64,000 nt of DNA from Tuctoria greenei (Eukaryota; Streptophyta; Magnoliopsida; Poales; Poaceae), in assembly GCA_036927565.1 (NCBI GenBank), contig JAYESD010000012.1, forward strand, positions 806,001-870,000, given 5' to 3'. Shown piece by piece: positions 1 through 11,043 of this stretch. A model generated the notes under the pieces. That model worked only from the letters and a program-made list of their open reading frames with translations, had not been told where the DNA came from and did not search any database. Within the stretch, counting starts at the first letter, position 1. The number at the start of each line of letters is the position of its first letter. A program made the position numbers and the translations under genes.

Positions 1-48
1 TTTGACAATTTCTTAGTTTATTTAAATTTCGGCATTTCCATTGTGCAG

Positions 49-87
49 GTGAACTCCAAGGAATCATTTCGCGGAGGTTTCCTGTAG
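49..87 (+). CDS. Last exon of an unidentified upstream gene (partial)
   Basis: A splice acceptor (TTGTGCAG) at 41-48 is followed by an open stretch of 12 codons, VNSKESFRGGFL, and TAG at 85-87. The tract before the acceptor is T-rich as in plant introns, and AT-rich DNA resembling a 3' UTR follows. The rest of the gene lies left of the window. The peptide is too short to name a family, and the frame is chosen only because phase 0 runs cleanly to a stop; other phases are possible. Confidence 0.4.
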   Translation: MNSKESFRGGFL

Positions 88-1347
88 CACCTTGCTGGTT
101 TTTTTTTTTGCTGCAGTGATCGGTGATTGTCGAGGTTGTAAAGGACGATACAAACTGATGAACGCTCTCAAGTAATTTAGTCAAAGCAAACTATTTTGGA
201 GGTTACCTTATGTCGTTTTGTTTCTAGCACTTCTGTTAGTTAGGGGCTGCAACATTGTTATTCAGGATGATGTGCACAGCGCTGAATGACTACATCCCGA
301 TGGCCTGAAAAGTGAATACGCAATTTTTTTTGGGAAACATCTTACGATGTGTCAATTGTATTGTTCATCGAGTCATTTACTAGTGCATGTCTTGTGTGCC
401 CATAACGGCTTTTGGGATGGGGGCTTCAGCATGGACACAAAAAGAGCATGCGTCCCCCTTTGCATGCTGACAAGTGCTCCCCGTTACCGTGACGCTCCGC
501 ATCTCGCCTCCTCTGCTCTGAAGGACAGAGGGCGTGCTTGGCTCGAGAAGGAGAAGCCACGAGTCCAAGTGGCTCTGCATCTTCATTTCACATTGCGCAG
601 CGTCTGAATCTTCACATAGCTTGTGCAGATGTGCATCCATCATCATCATCATCCTTCCCAATCCGTCCGTTGCAGCTGCAAGAATTGCACTTGGCAATAC
701 AGAGGTAGCAACCTTCTTTTAATTCCCTTTTTAAATACGAGAAGAGATTTGCCATCAGCAATCGCCTATCTCAACCTGGAATCGGGCTGAGGAAGCTGAA
801 TATCAGCCGTCGTCCAGGTTGTTCACGAGCGGGACCAGCTCCTCCCCCGCCGGCGCCGCCGCGCGCCGGCGCTTCGCCCTCTCTTCGTTTCGCCGACAGC
901 ACTGGAAATCTTCACGTCGCGTCCCTGATTTTTTCCACCCTTTCTGCGGGTTCCACCTGTCACGTACTGCCGTGTCCACGCAGCCGCCTTCGAAGCGTTC
1001 CCTCGGCCCACGCTACCGGCGTACGCTTGGCCCGAACGATCTTACTTAGCCCAGACATCTACCGGGCCAGGCCCATACCTAATTGGGCCGTGTTGCTCCA
1101 GCGCTGACCGTGATGTGGTTGGTGAACAGAATGTAGCACTTTGTGGTTGTTGAAAAGGTGATTTATTTGAGATTTCATTTCGTATAAAATCATTTACAGA
1201 AAAGGTGAAAAAAGAATGTACGTTGTTGAATTATTTTGAAGAAATTATTGTTCCCATTGCTCATCGCGACACTCGTGGTTCGTATAGAGTATGCTTACAT
1301 GCACTGTACATATTTTAGAAAAAAAAACTTTGTGCAGTCCTATAATA
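88..1347. other. Intergenic stretch, no gene recognised
   Basis: The first ~250 bases look like a 3' UTR of the upstream gene. From ~820 to ~1050 the DNA is GC-rich with short open frames on both strands, none with recognisable protein similarity. It may be promoter or degraded transposon sequence; nothing further can be supported. Confidence 0.5.
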
Positions 1348-1428
1348 CTCCGTCTGTTTCTTTTTATTTGTCACCAGATAGTTTATTTTTGAACTAACCG
1401 GTGATAAATAAAAAGAAACGAAATGGAG
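1348..1428. mobile_element. Stowaway-type MITE
   Basis: An 81-bp near-perfect inverted repeat begins CTCCGTCTGTTTC and ends GAAACGAAATGGAG. Its centre holds a palindrome around GTTTATTTTTGAACTAAC. It is flanked on both sides by TA, the Tc1/mariner (Stowaway) target duplication. It lies about 460 bp upstream of the annexin start. Confidence 0.85.
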
Positions 1429-1885
1429 TAATAAACAAAGATGCAGATCACGTGTAAATTCTTTTTGGTTCGTGTGCTGCATGCGAGCTCCAATTAATTA
1501 AACTAAGTTTTAAAAATGCTAGAAAACTTAGTCCATAAGTAAAGAGACCGTCGACACTCCGTCCGTGACTGCAGATATTCTGAATTGTTAATTTTCAGAT
1601 GATGGACAAAGTAAGCGAGGTGTGTGTATGTGCTCGACTTTATGATGATCTGCTGTGCTACATTCTTGTTCCGATTTCTTTAAGAAAGCCCGGTGTTCTT
1701 TTGCTTTACGGTGATCTTTAGAACCCATGCCATGCCATGCCATGCCATGGCGTCCCTTCAGATTATATTGTTTACTCCGTCCACGAGCAGCAGCAGCAGG
1801 GATATGTACTCCCTCCGTGGCATCTCTCAATTTCAACACTACTGCCAGATCAGTGACTGCCGTTGAACGATCACAGGGAGGCAGC

Positions 1886-3477
1886 ATGTCCACCGTCGCC
1901 GTCCCGAGCCCCGCGCCGACCGCATCCGACGACGCCGAGAGCTTGAGGAAGGCGCTTCAAGGATGGCGAGCGGACAAGGCCGCGTTGATCGGGATCCTGT
2001 GCCGGCGGACGGCGGCGCAGCGGGCGGCGATACGCCGGGCGTACGCCTTCCTGTACAGGGAGCCCCTCCTCAACTGCTTCCGCCACAAGCTCTCCCGCCG
2101 TCACTGCCGCCTAATCTCCGTCGATTTCTGGGTACTCGCGCGTCGTTCACTTCTTCACTCGCATGCATTTACTTTACTGTCTATCTGTTCGTTCGATGAC
2201 GGCATGCAGAATTAAAGCTGACGTACGCGTCTCGTCGTTAATTTCCTGGTGCATGCATCGTCAGAGAGCGATGATCTTCTGGACCATGGACCCGGCGGAG
2301 AGGGACGCGAACCTGGTGCACGAAGCGCTGAAGAGGCACGGCCACCACAAGGACGACGACGACGACGACTACGTCCTGCAGGTGCTGGTCGAGGTGTCGT
2401 GCGCTTCGACCCCGGACCATCTCATGGCCGTCAGGAAACTTTACCACGACCTGTTCGGCTGCTCCGTCGAGGAAGACGTCGCCGCCGCGTCTTTGCTTCT
2501 TCTTCCAGAGCCTCTGAAGAAGGTACTGTAGTACTGTAGTAGTAATAATTTCTACAGCGTCGTACTACACGTCTATCATCTGGAACCACACACAGCATGC
2601 ATGACCTGCTTGACGCACGTTCAGTTCAGAGAGGTTTCTGGAGAAACTAAGCTGCATATGCTGTCTTAATTAATTTGTGCAGATGCTGGTGAGCCTTGTG
2701 AGCTCTTACCGGTACGCCGGAGAGCACGTAGCAGTGGACACGGACGTCGCGAAGCTGGAGGCGGCTCAGCTGTCCGAAGCCATCAGAGGGAAGCAGCCGC
2801 TGCACCGGAACGAAGTCGCGCGGATCATCAGCACCAGGAGCAAATCTCAGCTCAGAGCGACGTTTCAACAGTACAGACAAGAGCATGGAACGGACATCGC
2901 TGAGGTACGTACGTATGACCGGTGAGATTAAAGAGAGAGAGAATTTACTGAGAGCTAGGTTCAGACGTTCATAACATAACTCGTACGTGTTCTGTCAGGA
3001 TATCGACAGCCATTGCAGCGGCAAGTTCGCCAGGATGCTGAAGAGCGCCGTCTGGTGCTTAACGTCGCCCGAGAAGCACTTCGCAGAGGTACGTTCGTTA
3101 CGTACTTACGTCGTTGAAACGCATCTCAACGAAACAGATCATGAGAAGACGATCGATGCATGCTTATTGCTTAACCGTGAATGAAGAAGCCGCCTTTAAT
3201 TAATTAATTTGCTAGCTGCGATTGATGACATTCAGGTATATATATTTCGATGATTTTAATTCAGGTGATCAGGCACTCCGTGGTGGGGCTGGGGACGTAC
3301 GAGGACTCGCTGACCAGGGTGATCGTGTCGCGCGCGGAGGTCGACATGAAGCTGATCAAGGAGGAGTACAGCGCGAGGTACGGTAGGAGCAGCGTAGCCG
3401 GCGACGTCGCCGGAGACACCTCGTTCAGCTACCGGGACATGCTGCTGGCGTTGGTGGGTGGGGGTGGGGTGGACTGA
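1886..3477 (+). CDS. Annexin (Ca2+/phospholipid-binding protein)
   Basis: Five exons join in phase: 1886-2131, 2265-2522, 2683-2904, 2999-3088 and 3265-3477 (stop TGA), giving 342 residues, slightly longer than typical plant annexins (~315). Annexins bind acidic membrane lipids in a Ca2+-dependent way and act in membrane traffic and stress signalling. Exon 1 holds repeat 1 (LRKALQGWRADKAALIGIL). There the type II Ca2+ loop GxGT is replaced by GWRAD, so that site is probably lost. Exon 2 has the conserved WTMDPAERDANLVHEAL. The last repeat keeps GLGT...RAEVD, a complete type II site. An acidic run (KDDDDDD) between helices of repeat 2 is unusual. I chose the ATG at 1886; an in-frame ATG at 1727 lies in a CATGC-repeat leader and would add 53 unconserved residues. 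It is followed by the ankyrin gene on the same strand, ~1 kb away. Confidence 0.92.
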
Positions 3478-4488
3478 GGGGCCGGGTGACGAAGAACCAT
3501 GATGCATGCAGCGCCGGACGTACTACGACGAGTGTGGTGTGGTTCTATGCCTGCAGTAGTGTTGTTAGACTAAGTAATCTGTATCGCGCGTTGACGCTGT
3601 TTGCGAGAAAATTGAGGAGCTAATAAGGTTTGAGAAAGAAAAGTTTGTTTGGAGTGGCAGGCAGACATGCAGGCAAGCGATGTGTTTCTGAATCGAAGCG
3701 TGCAGCGTGTCGTCGCTGCCATGCCCATGCATGCGATGATGCGATGTTAAAATACTAATCGGCTAGTCCGCCACACGACGACGCGTTTCCCGCCACGGCC
3801 GCATGCACTCCGGAGGGGATGGACGGAGCCATGCATGCTGCCCGATGCCGCGGCAGGCAGGACGGCGGGCGGCCGGGTGAATTGAACCGCGCGCGACGGG
3901 GATGGCGCTAACGTGCATAAAGATTGATTTTTAGAAATGTTGTTATTTAAAAAATTGTAGTACACATTGTCTACTACATTTTTTTAAATAATAATATTTT
4001 CAAAATATATCTCTAATTATTTTAAAATAGACGCCCAAAAGTGAACAAAAACCAGAATCTTTGAAACTCCCACATGTGCTGCCAACGTGCCAAGTCGTTT
4101 ACTGGACAGCTACCCTGTCACGTGGAAAGACGTCCACCAGGTGAACGGCACGGATGCTAGTTTTGCAAAAAAAAAAAAAGATTCCAGACACTATTAATAT
4201 TAAATAATAAATTAATAATGCTGAAATAAAAAAAATCGGATGCGGGCACCCGGCGTGCGACCGTAAAGCCCATATTCTCGAAAACAATAAGCCCAAATAT
4301 TCTAGAACTTGGGTTGGGCCGAATCCTCGCCTGGAGTGCCGACGTTCCCGGGGAAGCGCCGGCCTCACACCGCGACCGCAGCCGCCCGCACCGCGACCGG
4401 AAAACCGCAGCCGCAGCCGCAGCAGCAGCCGACGGCACCGCACCGCAGCACCGTCTCTTCTCCACCACCTCCACCCCGAGTTCCACAG
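3478..4488. other. Annexin 3' UTR and promoter of the ankyrin gene
   Basis: It begins with the annexin 3' UTR. From 3960 to 4250 it is AT-rich with an A13 run near 4170. From ~4300 it becomes GC-rich and CAG/CCG-repetitive, typical of a grass 5' UTR leading to the ATG at 4489. Long open frames on both strands at 4099-4709 are compositional and unlike any protein I recognise. Confidence 0.5.
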
Positions 4489-5912
4489 ATGGGCGTGGAA
4501 CCGGGGCAGTCGGCCCCCTCCGCGACGTCCGTGGCGACCACAACCACCACCACCGAGCAGGCTCAGGATCTCATCGACGTAAGCCCCCCGAACCACCGAG
4601 CCCGCCCGGTCGCCGCCGGTTTCCACTTCCCTTGTCCGCCTTTATTCGCTTCGTTAACCGTGCGCAAGCTTTACCGTGCTCCTTCTTCGCTAATTTTCCA
4701 GGCCGCTAGGTACGACGACCTGGAGGACCTCGTCGCCCTGTTCTCCGCCGGCGTTTCACTGGACTCCAGCGATTCGCAGGGCCGCACAGGTTGAACCGAT
4801 TCACGAAATCCTCTCCCTCCCCCTGCCTGAACTGATCTTCCCTTTTCTGTGCTTGGATTTTTTCTGGTGCTATTGCACTATCATGTCATGTCAGTCTGGT
4901 CTGGTATATGGAGGAGTTCTGAACATGACACAGTTATGCGTTTGGTTAACGGAAACTTATAACAGTTTTGTTGATTGAGCTGCAGTTGCTCCGTTGTTGA
5001 TGCTTTTTCCTTGGTTTATTGTCTTGGGTCAATGATAGCCTATTTGCCTCATTTGTAGTCATCTTCAGTGTCTTAATTCTTATCGAGCTGATAATAATAC
5101 CATCAGCTGCTAATCCCCAACTAACATCCTTGACTCTTTAAATGAATGAAGGCTGTGAGTAGTTTTATCTCCATTTGAAGCTGATTGGCTGGTTTGATTA
5201 TGGGTTTCTATCAAATGTCATTGTCTACTAATTCTAAAGCTGTCCTTTCCCTATCTATGTACGTTCAGCTCTTCACATGGCTGCTGCCAATGGACATCTG
5301 GCTGTGGTGGATTACCTGGTTTCAAATGGAGCAGTAAGAAATAAACTCTTTACTGCTACTTATACCCTGCTGAACAAGATAAAATGCTGTTATTTCAAGA
5401 TTTCAACTAAAGCTTGGCTCCTTCGTAGTCTCAACACTTATAGTTACTGTTTAGAGCACTGATAAGTTTGGTTCGTGACTGTAAATGGTGCAGAATGTTA
5501 ACGCCAGCAACTTGGAGAAGAACACTCCCCTCCACTGGGCATGCCTCAATGGGCACATAGAGGTGAATTACTAGCAACTCTTTTGCTCTTCTGCTTCATT
5601 TGTACTGCTGCCTCTGAAAATAAATACTGCAGGTAATCAAGGCTTTGATATCTGCTGGGGCTAGTGTGAGTGCCCTTAACAGGTGTGTGCGATCTAAATG
5701 CTCTTGACACAGGACACTGCTGTCAAGGACACATTTTCCGTCACTGTGTATTAGACTCCCTTGAACAACAAGGTTATAAGGCACAATTTGTTTTTTGCAG
5801 CCATGAGAAAACCCCGATGGACGAAGCAGTGACCAACGGCAAGATGGAGGTGATCGACGCAATCGGCGCGGCAGTAGCTCAAGCCGAGCTTGACGGCGTC
5901 ACCGTCTCCTGA
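4489..5912 (+). CDS. Small ankyrin-repeat protein
   Basis: Six exons fit in phase: 4489-4578, 4702-4789, 5269-5333, 5494-5562, 5633-5682 and 5801-5912, encoding 157 residues. After a Thr-rich N-terminus (residues 1-30) come about three ankyrin repeats. The clearest are GRTALHMAAANGHLAVVDYL (residues ~57-76), KNTPLHWACLNGHIEVIKAL and EKTPMDEAVTNGKMEVIDAI. There is no membrane segment, kinase or other catalytic domain, so it is probably a cytosolic or nuclear protein-interaction module. Size and architecture resemble the small yeast Yar1-like ankyrin proteins conserved in plants, but that orthology is only inferred. The first ATG in an upstream frame (4309) would add 60 low-complexity residues. 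I prefer 4489 because MGVEPGQ follows directly after a GC-rich leader. Confidence 0.88.
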
Positions 5913-7161
5913 AGTACTAACTACTGATGAATAACCTGAGCTCTGAATGGCATAAAACCTTGTTCTTATCTCCAAGCGGAGCGGTGCTACATGTCACCTC
6001 TGATCCTGGTGTGCTGCTGCTATCTGGCACAATATAGTAGTGTGACTTTTGCTGTTTTTGATTTATCTTCCTTCCTTCCGTGTCGGCAATCACCTGTTAG
6101 TGTCAATGACATAAGAGTATATGGACGTGTGGTGCGGATCGACCAATATAGACCAGATCCGCGGTATTCAGAGATGTGGCTTTCTTCTTCTATTTTGTAG
6201 CATTTGCTGTGATTCTCCTCTTGACTTCCGTGGCTAGCCCCCAGCTTCCGTGTGAGATGAAATTAATTCGCCCCTATTTGCTGTGTGTTATAGTCCTGAA
6301 ATCTTATCGGAATGCAAAGGAGCCTCTGAGGCTCCGTGTCAGTGCTCATCGTTTGGTAGATCGCGATCACGTGCATCGATCCACTTGGTTCTTATATTAG
6401 GTACTCGTATGATCACTTACTAGACATTCATTCAGGTGGTTCTGACGACGTTTCGTTTGGTCGTCCATCGTGTCGTCGCTGACTTGTAGTTTGGGCTGAA
6501 AGCGGTGCGTCCCAGCGCACACCACACTTCGACCAAGTTGAGATGATTCCGTTTGCAATTTGGGCAATTTTCTCAATCTAATCCAACTCCTGAAGAGTTG
6601 TTGTTGCCTACTGGTGCATGAGAGCACGATCGCGATCCTTCTTCCCGCGCCGGCGCCGTGACAACCAACTAGGCGAACCATTTTGCGTGGACAGGGGCCG
6701 TTTTCATCAGGTCAAAATGTTCAGATATACGTATCGCTCACGTCGGTGACCCCTGGAAAGTGGAAACCCATCGATCGCTTTCCGAGGTCATCAGCCACAG
6801 TGCATGCATGCACCGTCACCATCAGGATCAGGTGGCGGCGCTTCTCTTCTCTCGCAAAAGGAAACCTAATTGCGGTGACGAGGATCGGGACAGGACGGGA
6901 TCGAGGCCCCTCTAGCTCGTCGTCGTCGTCCGTTGGCGAGCCAGACGACGCGGCGCTGGCCGTCGCGGCGGAAGCGTGAAGCGCACGAGCGAGCGAGGAG
7001 GCCGTACGTCGCCCCGTCTCGCCACCGCCATGGTTAGCTGATCCGGCCGGGCACGTGAATGCGACGAGAGGAAAGCGAGTTGGAGCGTATAAGGATTTAA
7101 TGCTCGGTGCGGTGCGTCGCCGGCCTGATCATGCCGCCGGAACGAGAGAGTGGTGGTGGGG
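5913..7161. other. Ankyrin gene 3' UTR, then intergenic DNA
   Basis: The first few hundred bases are the likely 3' UTR. From ~6400 both strands carry short frames without similarity to known proteins. The GC-rich part at 6780-7090 leads into duplicated sequence copy A. No gene is supported. Confidence 0.5.
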
Positions 7162-7482
7162 TGGGGACATGGACCGCGACGCTGCCTGTGAGCAGCGCAG
7201 AGAGCTCTGCCGCTGACCCGCGGTCTGGTGCTTGCTCTGCACTAGTCAGAGTCGGAGCGTCAGTGCCTCTCGCTCGGCACGTGTTCATTACGGCCGCGCG
7301 GCCGCGTTCACGCCTGGGGTCGCCGGCGGTCAGTCTCTCCTCGGTGACCGGTCTCCGCGAGCTGAACGATTTTTCGGCGACGCCTGAAATATGCTGCATT
7401 GCATTGCATGGGCCCTTGGCACGCACAAAGGCAATATGGGAAAACCCACGAAGTTGAGGGCTTCGGAAACAAGGTGGCTGCG

Positions 7483-8700
7483 CACTACTACAAAAAGCAT
7501 TACAAAAAGCATTTTTATAGACGCCTTAATTTTTCAAACACAAACGGTTCTTAAAAATATGCGATTGTGATGACGAATGATATAATAACCGCCTGTGATG
7601 AAAGAACAACACATGCGGATTTTAAAGAACAACCGTTTGGGTAAATACATGATCTTCACAAGCGGTTCTTAATTAAGAACCGTCTGTAATGCAATGAACT
7701 TCATAGTCGGATTTTAAGAAACAACCGTCTGGGTAAATACATGATCCTCACAGACGGTTATTAATTATTAACCGTCTGTAATGCAATGAACTTCACAGAC
7801 GGATTTTAAGAAACAACCGCCTAGCTAAATACATGATCTTCGTTGGCGGTTCTTAATTAATAACCGTCTGTAATGCAATGAACTTTACAGATGGATTTTA
7901 AGGAACAACCGTCTGGGTAAATACATGATCTTCGTTGGCGGTTCTTAATTAATAACCGTCTGTAATGCAATGAACTTCACAGATGGATTTTAAGGAACAA
8001 CCGTCTGAGTAAATACATGATCTTCGTTGGCGGTTCTTAATTAATAACCGTCTGTAATGCAATGAACTTTATAGACGGTTCTTGATTAACAACGGTCTGA
8101 GAATATCATGTATTTTCAGTGGCGGTCATTGTTTAATTATCATAAGCGGTTTTCATTAAAATTACAGGGATGTAGTTGCAATTATCACAACCGTATGTAG
8201 TCGTGCAGGCAAAATTTTATCAGGAAAAAAAACACAGATGAGCTAGCGGATACTAGTACAGTAATGCATTATAGGAAATGCTCAATCACCAGTGAGGCTG
8301 GCTTAATTGTGATAATACACCATTAGATGCTTTACAATTGTTCAAAGATAATTTTTTACACACTGAACAAAAATCATGCTACATTCATTGTAGATCGACG
8401 ATGAAGCTCCCATCGATCAATCTAAATTGTACCGTCCTGGTTGCTCCCGAACACGTCTCTTATATTCCGCTGGATCCTGAAAATATTGACATTATTTAAA
8501 TTAACAAATGTCGAAGGATGAATGAATAACCTACATTGGTCACTAAGTCAAAGTGTCATGATAATGTGTCTTCACAGACGGTTTCACTTCTCTGCCTGTG
8601 AAATTGCGGATTATCACAGACTCTTCGTTTCAGGCGGTTTTAAAAGTCGTCCGTGATAATAGGTTTGGAGCCGCCTGTGATGAGGCTTATTGTAGCAGTG
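7483..8700. mobile_element. Non-autonomous CACTA (En/Spm) transposon
   Basis: It starts CACTACTACAA and ends TTGTAGCAGTG, an imperfect terminal inverted repeat with the diagnostic CACTA end. The direct repeat GCG flanks both ends (7480-7482 and 8701-8703), the 3-bp target duplication of this superfamily. Copy C of the host sequence (around 13259) lacks the insert and so acts as an empty site. At 1218 bp it is too small for TNPA/TNPD-type genes and no transposase frame is present. The interior has many subterminal motifs (AACCGTCTGTAAT, CACAGACGG) in both orientations and a 92-bp tandem array. Confidence 0.93.
7617..8076. repeat. 92-bp tandem repeat array inside the CACTA element
   Basis: Five units begin with GGATTTTAA at 7617, 7709, 7801, 7893 and 7985, a spacing of exactly 92 bp. 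Each unit contains AACAACCG, AAATACATGATC, a palindromic TTCTTAATTAA segment and CCGTCTGTAATGCAATGAAC. Such subterminal arrays bind the transposase accessory protein in known CACTA elements (family knowledge); a binding role here is inferred. Confidence 0.9.
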
Positions 8701-9019
8701 GCGAACGAAACAGTCGTCATGTTCAATCAGCGTAAAAATAACCAAAAAAAAGTATTTGTGCCTCTGTCTAATCGTCCCGTTCTAGTAGTAGTAGGACGGA
8801 GTACTCCATGATTTTGACGTTTTGATCGAGCTAGAGACGTCGTTACGACCACTACATAAGATAATATACTGTCAACTTTGTCACCCGATCGATATATGGG
8901 ATGACACGAGCCTCCCTGGTGTGTTGTTCTTTGTTGGCCATAGCTCATATATTCCCTAGGGCCCAACACGTGTGGACGGACGCACGCCTGGGCATCGGTA
9001 TCTCCTGGTTGACGTAACA

Positions 9020-10661
9020 GCTCCGGTTTTTAAAACCGTCCGAAACAAAGAGTCTGTGATAATCCGCAATTTTACAGGCAGAGAAGTGAAACCGCTTGCG
9101 AAGACAGATTATCACAGACGGTTCTTTACTTAGGCTAAGCGTCTGTGAAGATATGTTATCACAGGCGGGTCGTGCAGCATACATAACCGCTTGTGATAAT
9201 TGTGTTCTCACAGGTGGATCTTGACCTACTTCAAGCCACCTGTGAATATTATTCATCGCAGCCGATTTCTACTACCGCCTGTGATAATTAGGTTATCACG
9301 GATGGTTCTTTACCTATATCTAGCCGCCTGTGATAATTGTTTTTCACAGGTAGGTCTAGCCGTTGATAAATAACCGTATGTGATAAGGTATAACCTATGC
9401 AATACTAGCTGCTGTTATTTCTAATTTCCAGGTCAATTCAATATAATCAAAGAAGTCAACAATATCATCACAGAAGTCAACAATATCATCACAGAAGTCA
9501 TCTCACAGAAGTCAATTTCACTAAAACAATATACATATGTACAAGTTACACATACAATTAATCTCATGGTTTATAAGTTTTCACTAAAAACTATTTCTAT
9601 TGGCATAGTCGCAAAGTTCTGGCACATCAGCTATTGCACGATTCTCATCAAAGAACTTCCCTCTTTTGTGCAAAATTTCGCGACGAATGAATTAAAAGAG
9701 TTCAGCAACAATCTTGTCGGTTCCTCCACCAGGAATACTTCTACAAACCGGTCATTCTTCGTTCACATTCTTCGTGTGTTGCAATCAAACACATAACAAA
9801 GTTTAGAATGTGTTGGTTTGAACAATCTCAATGTATAGAGCAAAGTGAGAGTATACAGAAATTTATTTGGTATTTTTGGAGTAGTTGTACTAAGAGAAAT
9901 TGAATTTTGAAGTTGGAATCAAAATATGAAAATAATGTTTCTGGTAATATTGAACAACAAAGAATATAAGTATTAAACTATACTAGTTACAATGAAAATG
10001 AAATTCAAAAGTAAGAAAATAAGATATCGATATTAAGGATAACTTACATCCTCACTATTCACTCTATATTCGATGGCGGTCTGAATATGCTCGCATACAT
10101 AATACTCGCATAAGATACTCCCAGCAGACTTCTTCGAACAAGAATAATACGTTTTAATGTCTAATTCATTCGTATTAGAAGGTCTCTCACTACCAAGTTA
10201 TTCTGCATAAAACCGCCAAGCGCTGTAATACAAGAAATATCATATAAAACTTGTCAACACATTCAAATGTGTGTAAATTAAAATTATTAAATAAACGTAC
10301 AGTTTCAAAATGTAAAGGAAATCTTTGTAACGATCTGGTGGGTAATCGGTCGAGTCCAAGACTGTTGCCATTCCCTGCATTGGCTTGATGAAGATCATTA
10401 TGTAGTGATCGCTGCAAACATACAAACACATGTGTTAATAATTACCAATAATTTCTATTTCAATGTCATGTGTCGAACTTACTTGAAGTGGTACGGAGCA
10501 TTTACAAGGTCCTTGCTGTCTCTGACAAAGTTAAACATCGCATGTCATATGTAAGCTTAAACTTTTGTTCTTCTATCCTTCTCAAGTTTTGCAATTGCTT
10601 TTTCAAATTCTTTTTTTTCATGTGCTTGAACATTGCTGATTCTCGATTCGCCTTGACGTCG
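9020..10661 (-). mobile_element. Truncated CACTA-related element, inverted
   Basis: Positions 9020-9390 contain the right-end subterminal sequence of the 7483-8700 element in reverse orientation: AAACCGTCCG, GTCTGTGATAATCCGCAATT and GCAGAGAAGTGAAACCG. Many further CCGCCTGTGATAATT motifs follow. The outermost ~55 bases with the CACTA terminus are missing, so the element is joined directly to host copy A at 9019/9020. The rest is AT-rich and includes a degraded peptidase reading frame on the minus strand. No second terminus was found; copy B begins at ~10662. Confidence 0.65.
10040..10550 (-). pseudogene. Ulp1-like (C48) cysteine peptidase fragment, transposon-borne
   Basis: Read on the minus strand, pieces in more than one frame spell parts of a C48-type peptidase tail as found in grass CACTA and Mutator-like elements. 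The order is NFVRDSKDLVNAPYHF, then SDHYIMIFIKPMQGMATVLD, then a C-terminal block containing KKSAGSILCEYYVCEHI. The last cysteine block resembles the Ulp1 active-site region, where the usual Gly after Cys is Glu. Stops and frame changes interrupt it, and intron boundaries are unclear. It is probably a remnant of a capture within an autonomous CACTA relative, not a functional protease. Confidence 0.5.
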
Positions 10662-11043
10662 AATCGTCTCATTCTAGTAGTAGTACGAAGTACTCCATAA
10701 TTTCGACGTTTTGATCGAGCTAGAGACGCTACTAAGACCACTACATAAGATAATATATTGTCAACTTTGTCACCTGATCGATGGGATGACACGAGCCTCC
10801 CTGGTGTGTTGTTCTTTGTTGGCCATTTATTAGCTCATATATTCCCTAGGGCCCAACATGTGTGGACGGACGCACGCCCGGGGATCAGTATCTCCTGGTT
10901 GACGTAACAGCTCTGTAGCCATCACCCAAAGGGTCCGCGTGCTGCCAATTGGGGGCAAAGGGCAAACTTGTTATATTGAGTATTACAACGCATGCACCAC
11001 CGGATCATTTAGGATACAGTATCGTAATACGTAGTACAATACC
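10662..11043 (+). repeat. Dispersed segment, copy B
   Basis: Positions 10662-10918 align with copy A 8770-9019, including TAGTAGTAGTACGAAGTACTCC, the ACGAGCCTCCCTGGTG segment and GTTGACGTAACAGCTC. Copy B continues past the point where copy A is cut by transposon sequence (CTGTAGCCATCACCC onward), so it preserves more of the ancestral sequence. No gene is seen in it. Confidence 0.75.

Larger units (their letters stand above)
7162..9019 (+). repeat. Dispersed segment, copy A (interrupted by a CACTA element)
   Basis: The sequence flanking the CACTA insertion (7162-7482 and 8704-9019) recurs as copy C at 12037-13467 and, for its right half, as copy B at 10662-10918. Shared landmarks are ACATGGACCGCGACGCTGCC, the stretch around CTGCATTGCATGGGCCC, and the TACTCCATGATTT...CGACGTTTTGATCGA region. 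The original function is unknown; no conserved reading frame is shared by the copies. Confidence 0.8.

Noticed and set aside
819..1049. Short plus-strand gene candidate
   Set aside because: No start context, no similarity, and an equally long frame on the other strand.
1727..1885. Upstream in-frame ATG for annexin
   Set aside because: The extension is encoded by a CATGC repeat leader and has no annexin similarity.
4099..4709. Overlapping open frames upstream of the ankyrin gene on both strands
   Set aside because: Low-complexity CAG/CCG leader; no conserved residues.
7617..8076. Regular repeats resembling a CRISPR array
   Set aside because: Units are 92-bp tandem copies without unique spacers and lie inside a plant CACTA element.
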